DNA of 7,417 nt from Oscillospiraceae bacterium (GCA_900768245.1 CAAGCE010000244.1:1-7417), one strand, 5' to 3'; counted from the stretch's first letter, positions 1 through 6,475 are shown. The notes: a model not told the origin generated them from the letters alone. Translations and numbers: made by a program.

Positions 1-220
1 CCCACTCTGCATCAAACTCCCTTGAAAGGCGGCAGCCTGTCTGCGGTCGTTTTCTTTGATTGGACGTATTCTATCCACCGTCTTTATCCATAGAACAAAT
101 GGTTATTAGTATAAAAACAGGTTTGCAGGGTATGAACGACTGCGGCGGAACGCAATCCCCAAGTTCACAGCGAACTCCAGACCGCCGCCCCAAATAAAAA
201 TAAAAAGAAAACACGCAAAC
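1..220. other. Non-coding left flank with GC-rich nested inverted repeat, possible intergenic repeat
   Basis: No convincing gene is seen. Frame 1 of the plus strand is open from the window edge for 30 codons to a TAG at 91-93, and the minus strand is open over part of the same bases, but neither has a start with a ribosome site or a recognisable protein. At 142-188 there is a nested structure: GCGGCGG (142-148) pairs with CCGCCGC (182-188), and inside it AGTTC (162-166) pairs with GAACT (172-176) across ACAGC. The stretch after it is A-rich. The general look (GC-rich, hairpin-forming, between genes) resembles the interspersed intergenic elements of Ruminococcus-like genomes. That comparison is from memory and is inference. 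Confidence 0.35.
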
Positions 221-221
221 T

Positions 222-256
222 AAAATGGCTGCCGCACAAAAAGCGACAGCCGTTTT
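222..256. terminator. Intrinsic terminator, probably bidirectional, after the DUF4190-type gene
   Basis: The stem arms are 227-235 (GGCTGCCGC) and 243-251 (GCGACAGCC), with one C/A mismatch and the loop ACAAAAA. The stem is extended by A/T pairs to 222 and 256. On the plus strand it runs into GTTTTTTATTTT; on the minus strand it is followed by a weaker ATTTTAGTTTG tract. It begins directly after the minus-strand stop codon at 257-259, so it most likely ends that gene's transcript, and it would also stop any plus-strand transcript entering from the left. Confidence 0.8.
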
Positions 257-1084
257 TTATTTTATAAAAAGATTTTTGATAACGCAGCTGATGCCGTCAA
301 ACCACTCCGGAAAGTCGGAATAGAACTGCTCATAGTATTCTTCGTACACTTCGGGGCTGTAATCCTTTAACATCTGCATAAAGGTTCTCATACCGCTGCC
401 GTCATCGCTGTACATAAGGTTTACTATGAACACTACCGCAACTATCAGTAACACTACCGCAAGGACGAGGGACGCTGCTGATGTTATTATTCCTGCTGTG
501 GACACGCCTTTTGCTGCGGGGTAATGTTTCGATTTATACACTGCGCCAAGTATGATGCCGATTATAGGCAGTATGAAAAGCGGTGGGAACGTAAACATAA
601 ACAGCACGGAAAGTATGGAAATTATACCGATAACAAGCGATGCTGTTGCAAGTCCTGTCGGATATGCGCCGTTTACTGTTGCGGGATTCTGACCGTATGG
701 GTTATAGCCGTTATTATAACCGTTGTTATAGTCATTGTTGTATGGCTGCTTATATGGGTCAAATCCGGGCTGTTTATATGGGTCAAAATTTGCACTTTGG
801 GTATTGTTCTGTGTATTCTGCTGATTGTTTGCGTATGGCTGGTTATACTGGTTCTGCTGATTGCTTGTATAAGGCTGATTGTATGGGTCAGTCGGCTGCT
901 GAGCATTTGTATATTGCTGATTGTATGGGTCAGTCGGCTGCTGATTATTTGTATATTGCTGATTGTATGGGTCAGTCGGCTGCTGATCCTGCGGCTGTGC
1001 AGGCTGCTGCGGTGCTTCGTTTCTCATTTCAGACTGAGCAAAGCTTTCTTCTTCAAAGTTGCCGTTATTTTTATTTTCGTCCAT
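257..1084 (-). CDS. DUF4190-type membrane protein with Q/N/Y-rich repeat N-terminus
   Basis: This 275-aa protein has an unknown function. Residues 1-145 are disordered and rich in Q, N, P and Y. They include three 14-residue repeats of the form QQPTDPYNQQYTNN (34-47, 48-61, 62-75), a decayed fourth copy (76-87), and two DPYKQP units (101-115). A hydrophobic core follows, with likely membrane spans near 148-166, 168-184 and 197-224. Its pattern (ATASLVIGIISI, a PP turn, then a small-residue AGIITSAASLVLAV helix) is typical of DUF4190 proteins. Residues 225-275 form an acidic, aromatic tail (DYSPEVYEEYYEQFYSDFPEW). The ATG at 1084 was chosen because AGAAAGGA lies 9 nt upstream; an in-frame TTG two codons earlier would sit only about 3 nt from that site. 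The gene is monocistronic, with its own promoter and terminator. The N-terminus probably faces the cytoplasm or acts as a flexible linker; topology is not resolved. The DUF4190 assignment is from pattern recognition. Confidence 0.8.
   Translation of the reverse strand: MDENKNNGNFEEESFAQSEMRNEAPQQPAQPQDQQPTDPYNQQYTNNQQPTDPYNQQYTNAQQPTDPYNQPYTSNQQNQYNQPYANNQQNTQNNTQSANFDPYKQPGFDPYKQPYNNDYNNGYNNGYNPYGQNPATVNGAYPTGLATASLVIGIISILSVLFMFTFPPLFILPIIGIILGAVYKSKHYPAAKGVSTAGIITSAASLVLAVVLLIVAVVFIVNLMYSDDGSGMRTFMQMLKDYSPEVYEEYYEQFYSDFPEWFDGISCVIKNLFIK
860..985 (-). repeat. Three tandem 42-bp units encoding a 14-residue repeat
   Basis: Three in-frame 42-bp units (944-985, 902-943, 860-901) encode QQPTDPYN-x-x-YT-x-x. 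The first two are almost identical in DNA as well as protein, and the third (toward the C-terminus) has diverged. This indicates recent expansion by slippage or unequal recombination, and copy number may vary between strains. Confidence 0.9.
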
Positions 1085-1104
1085 AATCAATATTCCTTTC
1101 TCAA

Positions 1105-1117
1105 TGACAAAATGTCA
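1105..1117. promoter_or_regulatory. 13-bp palindrome in the leader of the DUF4190-type gene
   Basis: TGACA-AAA-TGTCA is a perfect inverted repeat located about 10-22 nt downstream of the predicted transcription start and about 21 nt upstream of the ATG. The position would suit a repressor operator. No regulator is encoded nearby, so function is inference; an AT-rich 13-mer palindrome could also be chance. Confidence 0.3.
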
Positions 1118-1133
1118 CATCGTTTATTAATAT

Positions 1134-1162
1134 ATTATAGCAGAATTGAAAATAAATTGCAA
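1134..1162 (-). promoter_or_regulatory. Sigma-A type promoter for the DUF4190-type gene
   Basis: On the minus strand, TTGCAA (1157-1162) is followed by a 17-nt spacer and a perfect TATAAT (1134-1139). A better TTGACA lies slightly upstream (1164-1169) but at 24 nt, which is too far. The predicted start is near 1127, leaving a leader of about 43 nt. The same TTGCAA-17-TATAAT arrangement occurs in front of hisA. Confidence 0.75.
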
Positions 1163-1305
1163 GTGTCAATAATCCACTTCCGCATATTTTTTGCTCGACA
1201 CATAGAATTTATTGAAATTAGCGTTATTATAATATCATATATCACGGAAGAGCTCAGGTCGTTTTCATCGCCGTAATCCGCTCCGCATCGTACACAATGC
1301 TTCAC
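1135..1305 (-). other. Small ORF (56 aa) with N-terminal CxxCG knuckle; doubtful gene or remnant
   Basis: A GTG at 1305, with GGTGA 7 nt upstream, opens a 56-codon frame ending in TAA at 1135-1137. It begins VKHCVRCGADYGDEN, which resembles the first knuckle of a zinc-ribbon protein, but no second CxxC follows. The rest is an unremarkable I/S-rich sequence that runs through the promoter of the next gene. It lies just past the operon terminator and I see no promoter for it. It may be a decayed zinc-ribbon gene or a chance frame. Confidence 0.2.
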
Positions 1306-1329
1306 AGCACATTCACCTTTCGATATGAT

Positions 1330-1380
1330 AAAAAAGGCGGTATAAGGAACATTTCATATGTTCGGCTTATGACCGCCTTA
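1330..1380 (-). terminator. Strong intrinsic terminator of the dynamin operon
   Basis: AAGGCGGT (1334-1341) pairs with ACCGCCTT (1372-1379), and the stem continues with ATAAG/CTTAT and GAACAT/ATGTTC, interrupted by small bulges. On the minus strand it ends in ACCGCCTTTTTTATC, with six consecutive T. It begins about 17 nt past the stop of the last operon gene. On the plus strand the T tract is weak. Confidence 0.9.
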
Positions 1381-1396
1381 TTAATATCTTCTTAGC

Positions 1397-3166
1397 TTAA
1401 TCGTATTTTTTCAGTATCCCCGCAGCCTCGTCAAGAATTTCAACAGCGTTCTGCAAGTGCTGGCGCATTGCGGCATTGCTTGCTGTTTCGCTCATTTCCT
1501 TTGCCTGATTGAGAGCGTCACGGCTTGCTTCAACCTGTGTCTGATAAATGCTGTCAAGCTGTTTCAGAGCTGTGTCTGCCATTACCTTATATGCAGCCTT
1601 CAAGTCCTTAACGGTGTTGTTTCTTATATCGTCGTAATTTTCAAGTGCGGTATCAATAACGTCTGTGGTGCGTTTTCTTTTAAGGATATTTTTGAATGAT
1701 GCCATTGCCCCTGACGGGAAGTTATCATTCTCACCTGCACCTGCGGCATTCATAACGGACTTTGTAACAAGCATATTAAGGTTATTGAGCGAATCCTCAT
1801 CAACTGCTGCGGCTGTACCTGTTTCATTTGCAAGTGATGAGATGCCAAGCTTCTTTGCAAGCTCCTGTCCCATTTTTGAAATAAGCTCGGAGAGAGCCTT
1901 TTCGTGAATATCAAGACACTTTTTATAAGCCTCGCCCACCTTATCAACAAGATAGGAATAAAAATGCTTGTCAATATCCTCGGGAGTTGCCGTATTTCTT
2001 GTTTCATAAATATCGTCACGAAGCTTTGAGAAGAAGCCGTACATCCACTGTTCAGCCTGCTGCTGCATTTCGGTAACGCTGAGCAGTATTTTCGGACGGC
2101 GGTGTTCAAGGGCTGTGGCAAGCGACTCGCACTCATTATTTATCTGAGCGGAAAGGTCGTCAAGCTTTTTCTTGTCCAAAGCTATCATATCATATATCAT
2201 ATGTATTCTTGCGGCAGTGTCCTTTATCATAAGATTGAGCATTGTAAGGACACGCTGAGTACGGATAACGTCCTTCTGGAGAATTATCTCACGCTTCAAT
2301 GACACCTCAAATTTAAGGAACTCGTTCTCGTAATACTCCTGAAAGCCCTTGATGTCGGGACGGTTAAGACCTATCTTTCTGCGGTACTCATCTATTCCGC
2401 TGACGCCGTAAACAAAAGCGTTCGGCATTATCATTTCGCAGCGTTCACGGACACGGTTTATTATCCTGTCCATATCCTCTTCCGAGTTCATTGCATCTAT
2501 CATATTGACAAGAACGTAAAGCTTATTGAAGCTCATCGGGCGGATATGGCTGGCAAGGAAGAACTGCTCCGATTCCGAAAAAGGAGAAAGTGCTGAGGCA
2601 ACATAAATAATAGCGTCTGCATTTACAAGGTAGTCCTGCACCTGCTTGTCAAGGCAGTCAAGGTCGCTCAGACCCGGAGTGTCAACAATGCGTATTTCCT
2701 TTAAAAGCTCCGCATTGTCACGAATATCAATGTAATCAAGTGTATCGGGGAAAGCTCTCATAAGCTTTTCAAGACGATCACGGACAAGGTCATCTGCGGT
2801 AAGGGTTATACGCTGACCGTTTTTCAGAACAGCCTCCGCCGACGGTGTTTCGCCGTAGCTTATGGAATTTATGGTAAAGGTTTCGGGGGCAACATTTACA
2901 GGGGCGATCGACTTTCCGAGAATAGCATTGATTATGGTACTTTTTCCACGCTTGAAATCGCCGAGCACAACAAGCGAGAACGGCTCTGTGCGTCGTTTTG
3001 TTATAGCCTTATCCCATTCGATAAGACGTTCGGTAAAATCCTCACCGAGTATCTGACATACCGCCTTGTTTCCGATAAGCTGACGCATACCGTTCTGGAT
3101 ACGCTCTATGTCGGGTTCTGCTGCGGCATAGTTCAGAGCCGAAGTATTCTCTGTCATTTCAGCCAT
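1397..3166 (-). CDS. Dynamin-like GTPase, soluble type (third gene of operon)
   Basis: This 589-aa protein belongs to the bacterial dynamin-like GTPase group. The G domain has G1 GDFKRGKST (69-77), a likely G2 threonine in APETFTIN (93-100), G3 DTPGL (162-166), and a G4-like VNMID with N221 and D224. The helical remainder (about 290-589) is rich in charged, heptad-like segments, consistent with the dynamin stalk. Unlike the first operon gene, it has no long hydrophobic or Gly/Ala paddle, so it is probably soluble or peripherally bound through a partner. The ATG at 3166 is supported by GGGAGG 9 nt upstream, which lies inside the end of the preceding gene; the spacing to that gene's stop is only 2 bp, so translation is likely coupled. 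A second ATG three codons in is less well placed. Expected activity is GTP-driven self-assembly; the cellular job is unknown. Confidence 0.9.
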   Translation of the reverse strand: MAEMTENTSALNYAAAEPDIERIQNGMRQLIGNKAVCQILGEDFTERLIEWDKAITKRRTEPFSLVVLGDFKRGKSTIINAILGKSIAPVNVAPETFTINSISYGETPSAEAVLKNGQRITLTADDLVRDRLEKLMRAFPDTLDYIDIRDNAELLKEIRIVDTPGLSDLDCLDKQVQDYLVNADAIIYVASALSPFSESEQFFLASHIRPMSFNKLYVLVNMIDAMNSEEDMDRIINRVRERCEMIMPNAFVYGVSGIDEYRRKIGLNRPDIKGFQEYYENEFLKFEVSLKREIILQKDVIRTQRVLTMLNLMIKDTAARIHMIYDMIALDKKKLDDLSAQINNECESLATALEHRRPKILLSVTEMQQQAEQWMYGFFSKLRDDIYETRNTATPEDIDKHFYSYLVDKVGEAYKKCLDIHEKALSELISKMGQELAKKLGISSLANETGTAAAVDEDSLNNLNMLVTKSVMNAAGAGENDNFPSGAMASFKNILKRKRTTDVIDTALENYDDIRNNTVKDLKAAYKVMADTALKQLDSIYQTQVEASRDALNQAKEMSETASNAAMRQHLQNAVEILDEAAGILKKYD

Positions 3167-3168
3167 TA

Positions 3169-4161
3169 TCAGACACCTCCCTTTGAGTTATCTGCGCCTA
3201 TGATGATCTCACATCTTATTTCCAACGCCTGTTTATTAACGGTATGAATGTCCAGCTTTTCAATATTGCTGCGCCAGTTGTAGAGTATTTCGCAGTTAAG
3301 AAATTCCATACCCGCAAAAACACGGCGTTCAAGTGAATTCCATGTATCGTCAAGGGAAATGCTCCTTGCAGGGGTGATATGGAGTGTTTCGTACATTTTC
3401 ATAATTCTGCCGCTGTCATATTTGCAGCCTGTTCTGCTGTAAATATCGTTTATGCCCTTGTTTCTTATGCTGCCGAATATCCCGGCGTAATTTTTCGGGT
3501 CGTCAAGGCATATTATACCTGCTCTGTCCGCTGTTACGTCGGAAAGAACGAGCCAGTCCTTCATTGCATTTGTAAGGGGCTTTGCGCCGCTGTTTATAAC
3601 AGGGTCAAGAATATCGCTGTCCATAACAACGCCGAAATAAGGCGCAGACATATAATAAATGCAATGATTGTTCTGTATATGACCGCATTCGCAGCCGATA
3701 AGGAAATTGAGCTCGTCACTTGTGCAGGCTTCGCACAGTCCCGATGTGAGAACGATAACGGGAGCTGTGTTTTCTGCGGAAAGTGAATATATTTCAAGCT
3801 TGTTTGGCGCATTTCTCACAAAAACCTTTGGAACGCTTATCTGAAGACGTTCGGCACAGGTCTTTACCGCATTGTATGCTTCGGGATATTTGAGAGAGCC
3901 CGCCTCGCTTGCGGTCTGGAAAATACGCTTGAATTTATTAGGGATCTCGGTTGTGACAAGTGTCTTATAAATTTTGTTCCAGCCTGAGTATGTATTAAGC
4001 TTCTGTCGGAGAGAGAAATCAGCATCAAATGCATAGTCCATTCTTCCGCCTACCATATGATCCTTAAAGGTTCTTGTTCTGGCGGTAAGGTATGCGGTGA
4101 AGCTGGTGTCTATATCGAGCAGGGGGTTCTGTCCTGCAAGATTATCAAGAACATCGTTCAT
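3169..4161 (-). CDS. M48 metallopeptidase-like protein with altered zinc motif (CExxH)
   Basis: This 330-aa protein has an M48 (HtpX/Ste24-like) core but no membrane spans, so it should be cytosolic. The region ELNFLIGCECGHIQNNH (150-166) aligns by eye with the family helix E-L-x-F-x-x-G-H-E-x-G-H-I-x-x-x-H. The first metal-binding His is Cys (C157), while E158 and H161 are kept. The usual third ligand, Glu in ExxADRAG, is Asp (D208, in SDVTADRAG). A normal HExxH protease is therefore not expected unmodified: it may bind metal through Cys/His/Asp, or be a non-catalytic scaffold. The ATG at 4161 was chosen because GGGAGG lies 9 nt upstream. An ATG at 4182, overlapping the previous stop as ATGA, would add seven residues but has a poorer site. 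It sits between two dynamin-like genes, with only 2 bp to the next, which suggests a shared complex. Confidence 0.75.
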   Translation of the reverse strand: MNDVLDNLAGQNPLLDIDTSFTAYLTARTRTFKDHMVGGRMDYAFDADFSLRQKLNTYSGWNKIYKTLVTTEIPNKFKRIFQTASEAGSLKYPEAYNAVKTCAERLQISVPKVFVRNAPNKLEIYSLSAENTAPVIVLTSGLCEACTSDELNFLIGCECGHIQNNHCIYYMSAPYFGVVMDSDILDPVINSGAKPLTNAMKDWLVLSDVTADRAGIICLDDPKNYAGIFGSIRNKGINDIYSRTGCKYDSGRIMKMYETLHITPARSISLDDTWNSLERRVFAGMEFLNCEILYNWRSNIEKLDIHTVNKQALEIRCEIIIGADNSKGGV

Positions 4162-4170
4162 AGAAAATAA

Positions 4171-4176
4171 CCTCCC
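4171..4176 (-). promoter_or_regulatory. Ribosome binding site deciding the start of the M48-like gene
   Basis: GGGAGG sits 9 nt before the ATG at 4161. The third operon gene has the identical GGGAGG with identical 9-nt spacing. This favours 4161 over the ATG at 4182, which overlaps the upstream stop codon. Confidence 0.7.
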
Positions 4177-4178
4177 AA

Positions 4179-6230
4179 TCATTCCATCTCTTCGGTAAGT
4201 GCCTGGTGCAGATTATAGGTCTCAGCAAGGAGCGAGCCTGTAAATTCGGCAATGTTCTGGAGCTTTATCTTCTCGTTGTCGGACATTGTTTTGCGCTCTG
4301 CTTTAAGCTTGTTAAGGCTGTCGAGTGTCTGCTGAGTATCCATAAGTATGATCTCCGTTTCCTGTTCGATCTTTGATTTAAGACCTTCAAAGGAAGCGAA
4401 TACCTGCTGACGAACGGTTTCGGAGAAGTCGCTGGAGATCTTCATTTCATGGAACTGTTTCTGAACGGAGGTTTTGAAATTAGCCTTGTATTTGTCGATA
4501 CGCTCCTGAACAAGAAGCTTATCAACGGAGAATTTGCCTGTGAATGTACCTGCAAGACCTGCAATAGCCATAAGGCAGAGTGTTACAGGACCTGCCGCAG
4601 CGATACCGAGAACACCTGCGAGATAAACGGCAGCATAGAATGTTGCATAGAAGCCTGCAAAGCCTGCCGCACCGCCGAGGAGCGCACCCTTTATTCCTGC
4701 CTCACGGAAGCCTATGAAAAGACCGCCTGTGCCGACGCTGCCGATAGCAACGCTGATTATCTGGTCAACAACGCCGCCGTTGCGTGTATGCTTCTGCGGA
4801 ACGGCGAACATTTCCTGGATCCTTGCAACAGATGCAAAAAACTCGTCCTCAAAGGACTGCAAACGCTCTGCTTCATCGCTGAGGGCAACATTTATCTCAT
4901 TCTGTATCTGTTCGCATATGAGCTGTGCTCTGTTTTCGATATTTTCCTTGATGCGTTCTGTCATCTTGGAGTAAACTATCTTCAGCTTGTCACGCTTGAG
5001 ATCCTCCCCCGACATAGGATAATCGTCGATGACCTGCATAGCGGTCTCTTCGATCTGTGTCCAGTAGCCGTCAAGGATAGGCTGGAGATTTTCAAAGACC
5101 TTGTTTGCTGCATCGTTGATGCGTACAAATTCAGCACGCTTCTTTGTGCGGATCTCGTCGATCTCTTCGATGGCAGCCTGATATTTGTCCATGAACTCGT
5201 CTGTTTCCATCATAAGAGAGTTTTCACGGATAACGATAGAGTTGATTATTTCCGAGCCTGAGCTTATTATCTTGTTTGCGAGTATCTGGAGAGTGATAGA
5301 ACCTCTTTCCTTTGTGAGCATAGTTTCAAGAACGCTTTCAAAGGTCGGGAAATTGCTTTCACGGAGCATTTCATCATCGTGGCTCTCCTTAGCCATAAGA
5401 GCCTTTTTGGCATAGACGCCGATAACCTTAGGCTTGCCAATCTTACGCTTGTAAACGGCAAATTCCTTTGAATTTTCGCCCATTACCATTTTTGCTTTTT
5501 CCATAACATAGCTGCCGATACGCTTTTCAACGGTCTCAACAATTCTGTCCTCGTCCTCTTTTGAGAAAGTACCGAAGCAGTTTACGGCAAAAATTATCCG
5601 ACCCATATCGCTTGTGAGCATTTTCTTTTCAAGGAATTCCTTTTCAAACTGTGAGAACGGAGAATTTGCGCTGATAACAAAAACGGCGGCATCTATTTCA
5701 GGAAGAATGGACAGAGTAACATTAGTCATCTGCTCATCATCATTAAGACCCGGAGTGTCGATGATGTCAACGTTATTTTTGCAGAAAGCGGTATCGTAGT
5801 AAACGGTAGCCTGCTTAACGGTCTCCGCACGTTTTTCCGATTCATAGGAAAGCTTTGTGACATAATCGGCAAGCTTGTCGATATCAACTCTTTCGCTTTC
5901 ACCGTTTTTGTATTCTACCTCAACATAAGGCGACTCGCTGTATGTAACACGGTTAAGGGTAGCAGTTGCGGGAAGAACGTCCGCAGGGAGTACCTCCTCA
6001 CCGAGAAGTGCATTTATAAGCGTACTTTTTCCACGTTTGAACTCGCCGACGATAGCGACTTCAAAGTGTTCGTTAGCGACCTTTTCAATGGTATCGCCTA
6101 TGGACTTTGCCGTATTGTCAAGGTCAAGCTCCTCGCTGTATTCCTTGAGCTGATAAAGGCAGTCGGTCAGCTCGCTGACGGTCTGTTTAAAAGCGGCGTA
6201 GCTGCCGTAGTTAAGAACCTGTGCTCCCAT
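4179..6230 (-). CDS. Dynamin-like GTPase with hydrophobic membrane paddle (first gene of operon)
   Basis: This 683-aa protein is a bacterial dynamin-like GTPase of the BDLP/mitofusin-like type. The G domain has G1 GEFKRGKST (62-70), a G2-type LPATAT (86-91) and G3 DTPGL (158-162). The G4 position reads VNCFG (216-220) and lacks the usual Asp. Helical, charged stalk segments follow (about 300-480). Residues 490-565 are a Gly/Ala-rich hydrophobic stretch, including LLGGAAGFAGFYATFYAAVY, which corresponds to the membrane-inserting paddle or transmembrane hairpin of this family. A second helical bundle (570-683) follows. The ATG at 6230 was chosen because AGGAGG lies 6 nt upstream; an in-frame ATG at 6284 would add 18 residues with no ribosome site and is unlikely. 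Its stop is 17 bp before the next start. Expected role: GTP-dependent membrane binding, tethering or remodelling at the inner leaflet. Confidence 0.92.
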   Translation of the reverse strand: MGAQVLNYGSYAAFKQTVSELTDCLYQLKEYSEELDLDNTAKSIGDTIEKVANEHFEVAIVGEFKRGKSTLINALLGEEVLPADVLPATATLNRVTYSESPYVEVEYKNGESERVDIDKLADYVTKLSYESEKRAETVKQATVYYDTAFCKNNVDIIDTPGLNDDEQMTNVTLSILPEIDAAVFVISANSPFSQFEKEFLEKKMLTSDMGRIIFAVNCFGTFSKEDEDRIVETVEKRIGSYVMEKAKMVMGENSKEFAVYKRKIGKPKVIGVYAKKALMAKESHDDEMLRESNFPTFESVLETMLTKERGSITLQILANKIISSGSEIINSIVIRENSLMMETDEFMDKYQAAIEEIDEIRTKKRAEFVRINDAANKVFENLQPILDGYWTQIEETAMQVIDDYPMSGEDLKRDKLKIVYSKMTERIKENIENRAQLICEQIQNEINVALSDEAERLQSFEDEFFASVARIQEMFAVPQKHTRNGGVVDQIISVAIGSVGTGGLFIGFREAGIKGALLGGAAGFAGFYATFYAAVYLAGVLGIAAAGPVTLCLMAIAGLAGTFTGKFSVDKLLVQERIDKYKANFKTSVQKQFHEMKISSDFSETVRQQVFASFEGLKSKIEQETEIILMDTQQTLDSLNKLKAERKTMSDNEKIKLQNIAEFTGSLLAETYNLHQALTEEME

Positions 6231-6236
6231 AGCAAT

Positions 6237-6242
6237 CCTCCT
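6237..6242 (-). promoter_or_regulatory. Ribosome binding site deciding the start of the paddle-bearing dynamin
   Basis: A perfect AGGAGG with a 6-nt spacer precedes the ATG at 6230. It places the start 18 codons inside the longest open frame. Confidence 0.85.
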
Positions 6243-6315
6243 AAGACAATTTTTCAGGCTGAAAGAAAATTCATTGATCCACAAAATTATTAAGTCAGCA
6301 AAAATATTTTTTTGA

Positions 6316-6333
6316 ATGAAATCAAAATTTCAT
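6316..6333. promoter_or_regulatory. 18-bp palindrome in the dynamin operon leader
   Basis: ATGAAAT-CAAA-ATTTCAT is an inverted repeat with perfect 7-bp arms, placed about 16-33 nt downstream of the predicted operon start. It could be an operator for a dimeric repressor. No regulator gene is in the window and the region is AT-rich, so this is a candidate only. Confidence 0.35.
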
Positions 6334-6355
6334 AATTATCCAATATACAATTCAA

Positions 6356-6385
6356 ATTATAGCACTAAACAATACAAAAAGTCAA
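6356..6385 (-). promoter_or_regulatory. Sigma-A type promoter of the dynamin / M48-like / dynamin operon
   Basis: On the minus strand, TTGACT (6380-6385) is followed by an 18-nt spacer and a perfect TATAAT (6356-6361). The predicted start is near 6349, giving a leader of about 119 nt before the ATG at 6230. The high consensus match suggests substantial basal expression unless it is repressed. Confidence 0.75.
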
Positions 6386-6400
6386 TCATTCAAATAATAT

Positions 6401-6429
6401 TTGCAAAAAGTCTGATAAAAGTGTATAAT
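6401..6429 (+). promoter_or_regulatory. Sigma-A type promoter of hisA
   Basis: TTGCAA (6401-6406), a 17-nt spacer and a perfect TATAAT (6424-6429) precede hisA. The predicted start is near 6436, with a leader of about 40 nt, too short for a T-box or a histidine leader attenuator. The -35 box is only 15 bp from the divergent operon's -35 box, so RNA polymerase binding at the two promoters may interfere. Confidence 0.75.
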
Positions 6430-6475
6430 AAAAATGATGTTTTTTTTACACATTTAAATAAACGGAGGCTAACAT

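Noticed and set aside
1..93. Left-edge open frame as the 3' end of a plus-strand gene
   Set aside because: Only 30 codons with no recognisable family; the opposite strand is also open, so coding cannot be supported.
860..985. Regular repeats as a CRISPR array
   Set aside because: The units are directly abutting 42-bp in-frame coding repeats with no spacers.
524..1276. Long plus-strand open frame (250 codons), plus a shorter one at 640-1086
   Set aside because: They lie opposite the repeat-rich DUF4190-type gene; the translation is Cys/Leu/Ile/Val-rich repeat mirror sequence with no ribosome site, while the minus-strand gene has a promoter, ribosome site and terminator.
4449..5261. 270-codon plus-strand open frame opposite the first dynamin gene
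   Set aside because: Antisense by-product of codon bias in a clear dynamin gene; Cys-rich translation with no recognisable domain.
6231..6284. 18-codon N-terminal extension of the first dynamin gene from an ATG at 6284
   Set aside because: No ribosome site before 6284, and a perfect AGGAGG lies inside the extension, correctly spaced for the ATG at 6230.
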